Notes: generated by a model not told the origin, from the letters alone. 64,000 nt of DNA from JAQVEB01 sp028698105 (GCA_964293155.1 CAXYYA010000001.1:62001-126000), one strand, 5' to 3'. Counted from the first letter of the stretch, positions 8,718-16,540 are shown. A program made the numbers and translations.

Positions 8718-8725
8718 CAAAGGTA
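8718..8725 (-). promoter_or_regulatory. -7 box directly before the radical SAM start
   Basis: TACCTTTG on the coding strand, 4 bp before the ATG at 8713. With the usual spacing of about 7 nt the transcript would begin at or near the start codon. Confidence 0.5.
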
Positions 8726-8744
8726 TAAAATATGGATCAAATAA

Positions 8745-8773
8745 GTAGCGGTTACTTTTAAAGTAACTGCTAC
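8745..8773. promoter_or_regulatory. 29-bp palindrome, likely operator
   Basis: GTAGCGGTTACTTT (8745-8758) and AAAGTAACTGCTAC (8760-8773) are inverted copies with 13 of 14 matches and a 1-bp centre. The palindrome lies about 20 bp upstream of the -7 box of the radical SAM gene, overlapping where a -33 element would sit. There is no T-run, so I read it as a dimer-binding site rather than a terminator. Confidence 0.5.
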
Positions 8774-8871
8774 ATTACGAATCAAATTATCGTTTGCTTA
8801 AGAAAACGGAAGCACGACATCACGCCGCCCTCCCGCGAAATTATTTGTATTTAAAAGTAGTGTAGTGTTTT

Positions 8872-9318
8872 TTATTTCTGTTTTTCGTAAGAGCGCCAAA
8901 CAAGCAAGATGTTATTCGACCCATTATCAATGAACTGCACTTTGTCAATTCCTCTCGAAGTTTCGCGATAATATTCCGAAACCCTGTTTTTGCCGTTTCG
9001 CACGTATGATATGTTCTCATACTTGTCGCTTTTCAGGGCGTTATCTACTTCGTTTGTGAAGCTTTTCTCAAAATTAACGTCTTTGGTGTTCAGGATCAGC
9101 ATCTTTTTATTGATCATTTTTCCGGTTCTTTCACCTTCGAAAACATCGCCGAAATCCAGATTATTGAAGGATGTTGAGTTGGAGCCTTTTTTATAAACGT
9201 ACTGAAAACGTTCGTCTTCCTGATATTTATCGAAGATTTTTTCGATTTGCTGAGCCGATATGGTTGCCGCAAAGGCAAAAACCATGAGTACGGCAGAAAT
9301 TATTTTTTTCATATTCAT
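8872..9318 (-). CDS. DUF4252-like secreted protein
   Basis: A 148-residue protein with a cleavable signal peptide (MNMKKIISAVLMVFAFAATISA, cut near residue 22) and no lipobox, so periplasmic or outer-membrane-associated. The remainder resembles DUF4252, a small Bacteroidetes family of unknown function often placed beside ECF sigma/anti-sigma pairs; the assignment is from memory of the pattern. It follows the anti-sigma-like gene by 16 bp on the same strand, so it is the likely third gene of the sigma operon that begins at 10352. Confidence 0.7.
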   Translation of the reverse strand: MNMKKIISAVLMVFAFAATISAQQIEKIFDKYQEDERFQYVYKKGSNSTSFNNLDFGDVFEGERTGKMINKKMLILNTKDVNFEKSFTNEVDNALKSDKYENISYVRNGKNRVSEYYRETSRGIDKVQFIDNGSNNILLVWRSYEKQK

Positions 9319-9334
9319 TTGGTTTTAATAGTGA

Positions 9335-9847
9335 TTAATTTTTTGATTTTATGTTTGTTATAGTCTTGTTTGCCGCTTTAAAATACGCGTCAGCGTCTAA
9401 GTTTTTTTCTAACTCTGCTGCCGATTGAACAGGTTGATAGCTTTCCCGAATCAACTGATCGGCTTCTGCGAACATTTTTTTCGCATAGTCGCATGCCGAT
9501 TCATGGTTGGAAACCTTTTTTCCGTTAATGATAACCGTGCAGGGCGCTTCTGTGCGTGTGCCGACAGGCACAAGAAGGAGCAGAAACAACGCAATTGCCG
9601 CTGCACCCGCAACCACAAGTTGTATTTTTCGTGGTAACAAACGCGCGGGTTGTTTTTGCACTACAGGCAGAATTGCTTCGGGCGCTTTTACCGCTCGTTC
9701 TTCTCCAAAAGCGGCGAAAAGAGGTTTATACGCTTCGTGTTCCGGCGCTACGTTACCGCTTTGGAAATAGTTTTCGAGTATTTTTTGTTCCGCGAGCGTT
9801 GCGCTTCCTTCAAAGTAGTTGTCCAGTATTTTATTTATATCGTTCAT
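9335..9847 (-). CDS. Putative anti-sigma factor (membrane protein)
   Basis: A 170-residue single-pass protein. The N-terminal part (NKILDNYFEGSATLAEQKILENYFQSG, cytoplasmic) resembles the short helical segment of Bacteroidetes anti-sigma-type proteins that count their domains from residue 1, a membrane helix spans about 76-96, and a periplasmic tail of about 70 residues follows. The start overlaps the end of the sigma gene by 17 bp, so the two are coupled. By position and topology it would hold the sigma factor at the inner membrane. No zinc-binding HxxxCxxC motif is present, so it is not a ZAS-type anti-sigma. Confidence 0.72.
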   Translation of the reverse strand: MNDINKILDNYFEGSATLAEQKILENYFQSGNVAPEHEAYKPLFAAFGEERAVKAPEAILPVVQKQPARLLPRKIQLVVAGAAAIALFLLLLVPVGTRTEAPCTVIINGKKVSNHESACDYAKKMFAEADQLIRESYQPVQSAAELEKNLDADAYFKAANKTITNIKSKN

Positions 9848-10352
9848 ACGTCATGTTTTCTTTTTGTTGGTTGGCTACGATCATGTCGCGCATTTTTTTT
9901 CGCGCCCGCGAAAGGTTTACGGTAACGGCGTTTTCCGTCATTTGCATGGTTTGGGCAATTTCGGCAAGCTCCATTTCCTCCACATCGCGCAAGCGAATGA
10001 TGGTGCGCTGCATTTCGGGCAATCCGTCAATCATGCGACTGATGTAGCTCACCGTATCGGCTTGTTCCGTAAGCTGATGCGGGTCGGGCGCAACGTATTC
10101 CGTGCTCTCCGGGATTTCCCGTTTATCGTGTTTTTTGCGAAGCAAATCGAGGCAGAGGTTGCGCATGGAGGTGAGCAAAAAAGCCTGCCGGTTTTCGATC
10201 GCATTCAGTTGGTTCCGCTTTTCCCACAATCGCATCATCAGTTCCTGATACGCGTCTTTCGATTGACTTTCGTCTTTCAGTATCGAGCGTGCCATGCGAT
10301 ACAGTTTATCGGAGTGGCTCAGGATTTGAAATTGAAACTGTTGGGCGTTCAT
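9831..10352 (-). CDS. RNA polymerase ECF sigma factor (second of three)
   Basis: A 173-residue ECF sigma factor. Region 2 is at about 15-80 (SKDAYQELMMRLWEKRNQL, then AFLLTSMRNLCLDLLRKK), and region 4 at about 108-158 (GLPEMQRTIIRLRDVEEMELAEIA, HTH). The ATG at 10352 (MNAQQFQF) is preferred over a longer frame because a -7 box lies at 10409-10416 within that extension. It heads an operon with an overlapping anti-sigma-like gene and a DUF4252-like gene. The target promoters cannot be told from the sequence. Confidence 0.9.
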   Translation of the reverse strand: MNAQQFQFQILSHSDKLYRMARSILKDESQSKDAYQELMMRLWEKRNQLNAIENRQAFLLTSMRNLCLDLLRKKHDKREIPESTEYVAPDPHQLTEQADTVSYISRMIDGLPEMQRTIIRLRDVEEMELAEIAQTMQMTENAVTVNLSRARKKMRDMIVANQQKENMTYERYK

Positions 10353-10408
10353 ACATTTATATAGACGAAGAAGCGGGAATATTCTTACACCGGATCGCGG
10401 ATTTTTTT

Positions 10409-10416
10409 CAAAGGTA
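10409..10416 (-). promoter_or_regulatory. -7 box for the second ECF sigma operon
   Basis: CAAAGGTA on the plus strand reads TACCTTTG on the coding strand, 57 bp before the ATG at 10352. Confidence 0.55.
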
Positions 10417-10438
10417 AAAGAAAAAAGCTTCATATAAA

Positions 10439-10473
10439 AAAGCATCTGCCGGTTGGGAAACGGCTGATGCTTT
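10439..10473 (-). terminator. Intrinsic terminator after the four-helix membrane protein gene
   Basis: AAAGCATCTGCCG and CGGCTGATGCTTT pair at 12 of 13 positions around a 9-base loop. On the minus strand the stem is followed by TTTTTTAT. It lies 56 bp past the stop at 10529. Confidence 0.75.
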
Positions 10474-10528
10474 CATTGAAAAATGCGTCAGACGGACATG
10501 AAGCGGTCGGTCGCTACCGGAGAGAATG

Positions 10529-11098
10529 TTATTCTTTTTCGAATTCTTTGAGGTCGGAAATGCTTTGCTGGAGATTTTTTATTTTTCTTAAATACCATTT
10601 CATTTCACCAACACCCGCGAAAATTCCGAACACGATAATTACAAGGAAAATCCAGAGTCTGTTGTATGTAACAAGTCTTTCATAGAAAACAAACGTAGAT
10701 ACAATTAAAAAACCAAAGATTACAATGAGGGTTATTAAATAATACCAAAAAGATAATTTTTCATGCCTCAGAATAATCTTTTCCGTATGAAGGATATCGT
10801 TTTTAAAAGACTTGGTTTTGTTGAACTGCAAAGCTTTATAAATTCCGAAAGCTGTAAAAAAAGTCAGGATACATGTTATGGCAACAAGTAGCTCCTTTTC
10901 GACTTGTTTCGTTTGTCCTAAAAAGAGAACAACTGGTATTACTGCTAAACCGATAATTATTCCAATCCAATTATAACCGGAAATAAAATCTATTTTCTGC
11001 GATACCGCATTTTCCAGCAACCTTTTAGTAACGATTTCCTGTTCATCCAACTTTTGATGCAGCAGTTCCCATTGTTGTTTCAGTTCGTCGAGTTCCAT
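10529..11098 (-). CDS. Four-helix membrane protein downstream of the third ECF sigma gene
   Basis: A 189-residue protein I do not recognise. It begins with a charged, coiled-coil-like helix (ELDELKQQWELLHQKLDEQE, about 2-35), then four hydrophobic segments at about 44-61, 70-90, 118-138 and 148-165, and ends in a second charged helix. The ATG at 11098 is used; a TTG two codons earlier is less likely. It is on the same strand 156 bp after the third sigma gene and ends at a terminator, so it could be the membrane partner of that sigma factor. That role is inference. Confidence 0.65.
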   Translation of the reverse strand: MELDELKQQWELLHQKLDEQEIVTKRLLENAVSQKIDFISGYNWIGIIIGLAVIPVVLFLGQTKQVEKELLVAITCILTFFTAFGIYKALQFNKTKSFKNDILHTEKIILRHEKLSFWYYLITLIVIFGFLIVSTFVFYERLVTYNRLWIFLVIIVFGIFAGVGEMKWYLRKIKNLQQSISDLKEFEKE

Positions 11099-11254
11099 AT
11101 TCAAAAAAGTTTAAAGTTTAAGGCCTCTCCCCCGACACTCTCCACAAGAGAGGGCGCAAACTTCGATAGAAGAGGCATGGTTGATTATGAATGGTTTGCA
11201 ATCAATTGTAAATTTTGCGAAGCATCTGATGCGTAGATTAAGTAAGCCAACACG

Positions 11255-11779
11255 TCAGATGGGTAATCCGCCATAAGTCGGACACTGTCCGTCGGACGCT
11301 GCATTCGACGCCATTGTTTTCAGCTTTTCCTTTATCCGCATCAGCTTTACCGATACGTTGGAAACTGAAATGCCCATGATCCCTGCAATATCGGCGTAGC
11401 TCATGTTATCGAGCCAGAGCATGACCAACGCTTTGTCAAGCAATCCCAATTTGTTTATAAGAGCGTGCATTTGTGCGATTTGCCTGTTGTGTTCGCTGTC
11501 TTCGTCCAGCAGTTCCACGTCAATGGACAACGGAATGGTTGCCGCGTGCTTTTTCTTCTTGCGAAGCGACGTCAGGCACGAGTTGATGGTTACGCGGGCA
11601 ATCCACGTGGAGACGTTGCTTTCGCCGCGGAAATCGGTAAATCCCTGCCAAATGCGGATAAGCGCTTCCTGAAAGAAATCGTTGGCTTCGTCCTTGTCTT
11701 TGGCGTACATGTAGCAGTACATGTAAATGGTTGTTTTGTGTTGTTTGATCAGCGCTTCAAACTCTTTCTCGCGATTCAT
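11255..11779 (-). CDS. RNA polymerase ECF sigma factor (third of three)
   Basis: A 174-residue ECF sigma factor starting at ATG 11779 (MNREKEFEALIKQHK). Region 2 covers about 10-75 (DEANDFFQEALIRIWQGF, then NVSTWIARVTINSCLTSLRK); region 4 covers about 110-160 (LGLLDKALVMLWLDNMSYADIAGIMG, then an HTH with SVSNVSVKLMRIK). The upstream extension would need a TTG start and is not used. The short C-terminal tail ends GQCPTYGGLPI. The likely partner is the four-helix membrane protein downstream. Confidence 0.88.
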   Translation of the reverse strand: MNREKEFEALIKQHKTTIYMYCYMYAKDKDEANDFFQEALIRIWQGFTDFRGESNVSTWIARVTINSCLTSLRKKKKHAATIPLSIDVELLDEDSEHNRQIAQMHALINKLGLLDKALVMLWLDNMSYADIAGIMGISVSNVSVKLMRIKEKLKTMASNAASDGQCPTYGGLPI

Positions 11780-11863
11780 GCGTTGCTTCGTTTTCTTCAA
11801 TTTATTTATTAGACGCAAAGTTGTGGAAAAAACTACAGAAAATACAAACTAAATTATAACACG

Positions 11864-11896
11864 AAAAATCCCCAGATCAAATAATCAGAGGATTTT
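11864..11896 (-). terminator. Probable terminator after the restriction endonuclease gene
   Basis: AAAATCC and GGATTTT form the outer stem with further partial pairing inside, and the minus strand continues into TTTTT. It lies 18 bp past the endonuclease stop codon. Confidence 0.5.
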
Positions 11897-11913
11897 ATTT
11901 CACGAATATGGCT

Positions 11914-12528
11914 TTATGGTTCTATTCCTAATATTAATAATGGTACGGGTGGATTGTTTCTTCCCTGTCGCATAACGTTATAAACTTCTCCTTCAAAATA
12001 AGCAATTCCACTGCTCATCTGCATTTGCATTTTTTTTGTGGGAAGAATTTCTATCCCCAGGTTTACTTTTCCTCCTGAGTAAAACATCATGTGTTTCACA
12101 AATAAATCGTATGCTACAAAAGCATATTTACCGAATTGAATTTCAACGGCAATTTTCTCTTTCACAAAATCCGTTTGGTTGTAACTGTAGATTGGATTTT
12201 GTTCACCATTTTTTACGAGAAAATCTCTTTGTTCCGGAGCTTCCATCGGCAGGCTTTTTTCCATTAGCTCTCTGTCTAACGTTATGTAATAGTTGTATCG
12301 GCTTTCTTCCCATTTTAACGTATAGAAAGCATCATGAAAAGCTCGATTCAAATCTTTAGGAGAAAAAAGCGCATTACCAACTTTACGTTTCTCTTTGCTG
12401 ATTTTAGTTCTAAGATCATTGGCATTAATGCTTTTGATAATATTTTTTATCTCTTTATATAGATCGTTATGGTGAACAATCAAATATTCTTCTCCGTTCA
12501 AATGCGAATAAGTTTGAGCTATTTTCAT
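11914..12528 (-). CDS. Type II restriction endonuclease, BglII/BstYI family
   Basis: A 204-residue nuclease of the PD-(D/E)XK fold, by its pattern a BglII/BstYI relative. Asp120, Glu129 and Gln131 (in TDFVKEKIAVEIQFG) give the D-x8-E-x-Q spacing of the BglII site Asp84/Glu93/Gln95, where Gln takes the usual Lys place. FVKHMMFYSGG and the C-terminal PPVPLLILGIEP also fit the family. The ATG at 12528 lies 13 bp after the methyltransferase stop, so the two genes form one R-M unit. Known relatives cut A^GATCT or R^GATCY; the exact site here is a guess. The AT-rich sequence hints at horizontal gain. Confidence 0.8.
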   Translation of the reverse strand: MKIAQTYSHLNGEEYLIVHHNDLYKEIKNIIKSINANDLRTKISKEKRKVGNALFSPKDLNRAFHDAFYTLKWEESRYNYYITLDRELMEKSLPMEAPEQRDFLVKNGEQNPIYSYNQTDFVKEKIAVEIQFGKYAFVAYDLFVKHMMFYSGGKVNLGIEILPTKKMQMQMSSGIAYFEGEVYNVMRQGRNNPPVPLLILGIEP

Positions 12529-12541
12529 AAGCAATAATTTT

Positions 12542-13537
12542 TTAGCCCTTCACAGACTTAAGATTTTTCCATTCTATGGGTATTTGGGTAATTTTTTCTT
12601 TACCTGTGGGCGTATGTATGGGTTTATTTATCGGGCGCACTTTTAATTCGCCTTCTTTCAACGATTTTATTCTTTGTTCGGCAATATTGCAATATTCTTT
12701 TTCTTTTTCTATGCCAATGGCATTTCGGTTATTTTTAATTGCGGCAACCACCGTTGATCCCACGCCTGAAAAAGGATCCAAAACCCAACTGTTTTCGTTG
12801 GTTAAAGCTAAAACACAACGCTCAACAAGTTCTATTGGAAATTGACAAGGATGTTCTGTTTTCTCGGGATGATTTGATTTTACATTTGGGATATTCCATA
12901 TCGCTTTATCCCAATCCTGTTCAAGAATTTCCCAAATATCACTCGGGTTCTTCCCCAATGGGTTTCCAGATATCAAGCCTTTTTTTGGCCCTTTATAATA
13001 TCTTTTTCCGGGATATTTGGCGGGAACCCGCACGTCATCCAGATTGAATATATAATCATCTGTTTTACTGAACCATAATATTGTTTCGTATCGTCCACTG
13101 AAACGATTGCTTGCGTGTAACCCGTGTCCAAAATGCCAGATGATTCGATTCCGAAGTTTTAACCCGTATTTTTTAAAAATCTGGTAATAAAAAATATCAA
13201 GAGGGTAAACTTCACCCTTGTCCACGTAATTCCCCACTTGCCAACATAAATTGCCTTTATCTGATAAGGTACGTATCAGTTCAATAATAATTTCCTCTTG
13301 AGTTTGTAGATATTTTTCTATTTTTGTTTTTGTTTCGTATGATTTTCCGAGGTTATACGGAGGAGAAGTAATAATTAAATCAAACTTTTTATCACTAATT
13401 TTTTTTAAAGTTTTCAGGCTATCGTCACAAATAATTTGATGATTTACAATAGGATTTACAATATTGTCAAATAAAGGTTCTTCAACTTTTGATTCAGTTA
13501 AACTGTCATTATCTTAATTTTCGTATTTTCTAGTCAT
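12542..13537 (-). CDS. Beta-class DNA methyltransferase of the R-M pair, with in-frame stop at codon 8
   Basis: This frame encodes a site-specific DNA amino-methyltransferase that would protect host DNA from the endonuclease beside it. Counting from ATG 13537, motif IV (TSPPYN) is at codons 57-62 and motif I (DPFSGVGST) at 254-262, the order of the beta class; SPPY is common in N4-cytosine enzymes. Codon 8 is TAA (13514-13516). The frame is otherwise open for some 323 codons, and there is no ATG, GTG or TTG between that stop and codon 101, past the catalytic motif. A -7 box 35 bp before ATG 13537 supports that start. It is either a nonsense mutant, a read-through or unusual-start gene, or a base error. 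Confidence 0.8.
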
Positions 13538-13571
13538 GCTCTTTTGGGCTTGTGCAATTTTTTATTTTCTA

Positions 13572-13579
13572 CAAAAATA
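13572..13579 (-). promoter_or_regulatory. -7 box for the restriction-modification operon
   Basis: CAAAAATA on the plus strand reads TATTTTTG on the coding strand, 35 bp before the ATG at 13537. Confidence 0.45.
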
Positions 13580-13621
13580 AGAAAATTACTCTTATTTATC
13601 AATTGTCGTATGAGGTAGTTT

Positions 13622-13654
13622 ATAAAAAAACTGCCCTTTTCGGGGGCAGTTTTT
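13622..13654 (-). terminator. Intrinsic terminator of rpsA
   Basis: ACTGCCC and GGGCAGT, extended by A/T pairs, form a stem of about 12 bp around TTTTCGG. On the minus strand it runs into seven T residues, 27 bp past the rpsA stop. Confidence 0.85.
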
Positions 13655-13680
13655 CGCGATTTATTAAAAAAGAATCGGGA

Positions 13681-15774
13681 TTATTCCTCGTCTTTCTTTT
13701 CTGCTTTTTCTGCTTTTTCAGCTTTTGGCGCTTCTTCCGCAGCATCAGGTTCTTCTTTTGCCTTTGCTTTTGATTTTGCTTTTGGCTTAGCTTCTTCCTG
13801 CGCTTCGGTTTTCACGGCTTCTTCGGCTTTATCTTCAGCTTTTTCTGCAACCTTTTTTGCTTTGTCGGGTTCTGTAACAGGTTTTTCAACCTCTACGGGT
13901 TTTTCAACCGGTTTTTCCTCTTTCTCGGCTTTTGCAGCAGCTTCAGCTTTAGCGGCTTCTTTTTCGTCTAATTTTTTCTTTACGGGTGGCACTTTTTTAT
14001 TGTCCATTTGCTCTTTCAACGCAGCCAGTTCCTCGATATCGCCAAGCGTTGTTTTTTCGAGCGCCGGAGTGGAAGACATATTGGAGTCGTCTTTTTTACC
14101 GGGACGTTTCGATTTTCTGCCTGATGATTTATCGGATTGTTCATCTTCGAAAACACGGCTGTGCGAAACGATAATGCGTTTGGCATCTTTGTTGAATTCG
14201 ATCACTTTGAAATCGAGTTTTTCGTCGGCTTGAGCTTGCGAACCGTCTTCTTTCACCAGGTGTTTGGGTGTGGCAAAGCCTTCTACGCCATAAGGAAGCG
14301 AGATAACCGCGCCTTTATCCAACATTTCAACCACAGTTCCTTCGTGTACGGAACCTACCGTGAAAATGGTTTCGAAAACATCCCACGGATTTTCTTCCAA
14401 CTGTTTGTGGCCGAGGCTCAAACGACGATTTTCTTTGTCGATTTCCAATACCTGTACTTCCATCGGCGCACCGATTTCGGTAACTTCGCTCGGATGTTTG
14501 ATCTTTTTCGTCCACGAAAGGTCGGAGATGTGTACCAGCCCTTCCACGCCTTCTTCGATTTCAACAAATGCGCCAAAGTTGGTGAAGTTGCGAACCGTAG
14601 CCGTGTGCGTGCTGCCCACGGGATATTTTTGTTCGATGCTGTCCCATGGATCGGGTTTGAGTTGTTTCACGCCGAGGGACATTTTGCGGTCTTCGCGATC
14701 GAGTGTAAGAACAACGGCTTCCACTTCTTCGCCAACGTTCATGAAATCCTGAGCGCTGTGCAGGTGCTGTGTCCAACTCATTTCCGATACGTGGATCAAG
14801 CCTTCAACGCCCGGAGCGATTTCAACGAATGCGCCGTAATCGGCAATCACAACCACTTTTCCTTTCACGATATCGCCCACTTTCAGCGTTTCATCCAAAG
14901 CATCCCACGGATGCGGAGTTAACTGTTTTAAGCCGAGAGCGATACGTTTTTTCTCGTCGTCGAAATCGAGGATAACCACGTTGATCTTGTCGTCCAGATG
15001 AACTACTTCTTCGGGGTGTTGAATGCGTCCCCACGAAAGATCGGTGATATGCACCAGTCCGTCCACGCCGCCAAGGTCCACAAACACACCGTAAGAGGTA
15101 ATGTTTTTGACGGTTCCTTCCAGGATTTGTCCTTTTTCGAGTTTCGAGATAATTTCTTTCTTCTGTTGTTCCAGCTCTTCTTCGATGAGCGCTTTGTGTG
15201 AAACAACCACGTTCTTGAATTCAGGATTGATCTTAACCACCTTGAATTCCATTGTTTTGTCAACAAAGATATCGTAATCGCGGATCGGCTTCACATCAAT
15301 TTGCGAGCCGGGCAGGAACGCTTCGATGCCGAACACGTCCACAATCATACCGCCTTTTGTACGGCATTTGATGTATCCTTTGATAACTTCGTTGTTTTCG
15401 AGCGCTGCGTTAACACGATCCCAGGAGCGCGAAGCGCGTGCTTTTTTGTGTGAAAGGACGAGCTGCCCTTTTTTGTCTTCCTGGCTTTCGATGTAAACCT
15501 CTACTTCGTCGCCAACTTTCAGTTCAGGATTGTACCTGAATTCGTTTAGGGAAACAACGCCATCTGATTTGAAGCCGATGTTTACCACTACTTCGCGTTT
15601 GTTCATGGAGGTTACCGTACCGGTTACCACTTCTTTGTCGTTGATTTTGCTCAACGTATTGTCGTAGCTGTCGGTAAGTTGTTGTCGGTTTTCCTTGCTG
15701 TACGTCTCGCCTACAGCATACGCATCCCAATCGAAATCTTCTACGGGAGCAACATTTTTTAAATTGTCAGTCAT
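13681..15774 (-). CDS. rpsA: 30S ribosomal protein S1
   Basis: S1 binds mRNA at the small ribosomal subunit. The 697-residue protein carries six S1 (OB-fold) repeats from about residue 45 to 540; repeats 3-5 show the classic GVFVDLGG-VDGLVHITDLSW pattern, while the first two and the last are more divergent. Beyond them is a tail of about 150 residues made almost only of Lys, Glu, Ala and Pro, with AEKAEK-type repeats, which E. coli S1 (557 residues) lacks. The ATG at 15774 has a -7 box 60 bp upstream inside a perfect inverted repeat. The gene is followed by its own terminator and appears monocistronic. Confidence 0.96.
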   Translation of the reverse strand: MTDNLKNVAPVEDFDWDAYAVGETYSKENRQQLTDSYDNTLSKINDKEVVTGTVTSMNKREVVVNIGFKSDGVVSLNEFRYNPELKVGDEVEVYIESQEDKKGQLVLSHKKARASRSWDRVNAALENNEVIKGYIKCRTKGGMIVDVFGIEAFLPGSQIDVKPIRDYDIFVDKTMEFKVVKINPEFKNVVVSHKALIEEELEQQKKEIISKLEKGQILEGTVKNITSYGVFVDLGGVDGLVHITDLSWGRIQHPEEVVHLDDKINVVILDFDDEKKRIALGLKQLTPHPWDALDETLKVGDIVKGKVVVIADYGAFVEIAPGVEGLIHVSEMSWTQHLHSAQDFMNVGEEVEAVVLTLDREDRKMSLGVKQLKPDPWDSIEQKYPVGSTHTATVRNFTNFGAFVEIEEGVEGLVHISDLSWTKKIKHPSEVTEIGAPMEVQVLEIDKENRRLSLGHKQLEENPWDVFETIFTVGSVHEGTVVEMLDKGAVISLPYGVEGFATPKHLVKEDGSQAQADEKLDFKVIEFNKDAKRIIVSHSRVFEDEQSDKSSGRKSKRPGKKDDSNMSSTPALEKTTLGDIEELAALKEQMDNKKVPPVKKKLDEKEAAKAEAAAKAEKEEKPVEKPVEVEKPVTEPDKAKKVAEKAEDKAEEAVKTEAQEEAKPKAKSKAKAKEEPDAAEEAPKAEKAEKAEKKDEE

Positions 15775-15827
15775 TTGTTGTTGAAAAATAAATAATTAAA
15801 TAAGTTAGACATTATGTTGTTAAAAAA

Positions 15828-15877
15828 ACGGTGCAAAGATAGGTCGTTTTTTGTTACAAACCAATTCTTTGCACCGT
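15828..15877. promoter_or_regulatory. Perfect 12-bp inverted repeat spanning the rpsA promoter
   Basis: ACGGTGCAAAGA (15828-15839) and TCTTTGCACCGT (15866-15877) are exact inverted copies 26 bp apart. The left arm contains most of the rpsA -7 box, so a protein bound here would cover the promoter. Confidence 0.55.
15834..15841 (-). promoter_or_regulatory. -7 box for rpsA
   Basis: CAAAGATA on the plus strand reads TATCTTTG on the coding strand, 60 bp before the rpsA ATG. Confidence 0.6.
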
Positions 15878-15966
15878 AAATTTTTGAATTTATGGTGAAT
15901 AAGTTCGTTGAATAATTTACGTTGAAGTAATTCTTACCGTTTACTTGTGTGATGCAGCGTTTGGGT

Positions 15967-16524
15967 TTACTCCTTTTCTTCGAGCAAAAGGCCTTCCGCC
16001 ACTTTTTTACGCGTTCCTTTTCCGGCGATGTCTTCCACAAGTTGTAGCGCGAAATCGAACATCAGGCCGGGCCCTTTTCCGGTAGTGATATTTCCGTCTG
16101 TGGTAACGGGTTCTCCCGTAATTTCAGCTCCGATAAGTTCCGGTTCAAAACCCGGGTAGCAGGTGGCTTTTTTGCCGTCGAGCAAATCCAGTCCGCCCAA
16201 TACCATGGGGGCGGCACAAATGGCGGCTACTTTTTTATTTTGCGAAGCAAAATTGTTGATCTGTTCTTTTAGACCTTCGTGCTCGTTGAGGTGTTTTGCA
16301 CCGGGCATGCCGCCGGGGAGAACGAGGATATCGAGAGCCGAGAAATCTACATCGTTGAACAACTTGTCGGCCAACACGGGAACGTTGTGTGCCCCGGTTA
16401 CTTTCAGGTCGTTTGTAACAGATACGGTTTCCACCGGGATTTCGGCACGGCGTAACACGTCCAGTGTGCCCAGCGCTTCAATTTCTTCGAAGCCGTCGGC
16501 TAAAAATAATGCTACTTTTTTCAT
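15967..16524 (-). CDS. DJ-1/PfpI family protein
   Basis: A 185-residue cytoplasmic protein of the DJ-1/ThiJ superfamily, whose members are credited with glyoxalase or protein-repair activity. The nucleophile is Cys103 (VAAICAAPMVLGG) and the acidic partner is Glu16 (DGFEEIEA), matching Cys106 and Glu18 of human DJ-1; LVLPGGMPGA (67-76) is also conserved. The ATG at 16524 is chosen because the family starts MKKVALFLADG; a longer frame upstream belongs to the TonB-like gene region. It follows that gene by 16 bp, so it is probably the last gene of the exbB operon. Confidence 0.9.
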   Translation of the reverse strand: MKKVALFLADGFEEIEALGTLDVLRRAEIPVETVSVTNDLKVTGAHNVPVLADKLFNDVDFSALDILVLPGGMPGAKHLNEHEGLKEQINNFASQNKKVAAICAAPMVLGGLDLLDGKKATCYPGFEPELIGAEITGEPVTTDGNITTGKGPGLMFDFALQLVEDIAGKGTRKKVAEGLLLEEKE

Positions 16525-16540
16525 GTTGGATTTCCTTTCC

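Noticed and set aside
13862..14922. Plus-strand frames opposite rpsA
   Set aside because: They mirror the S1 repeats and the charged tail, giving Ser/Phe-rich strings without any family pattern.
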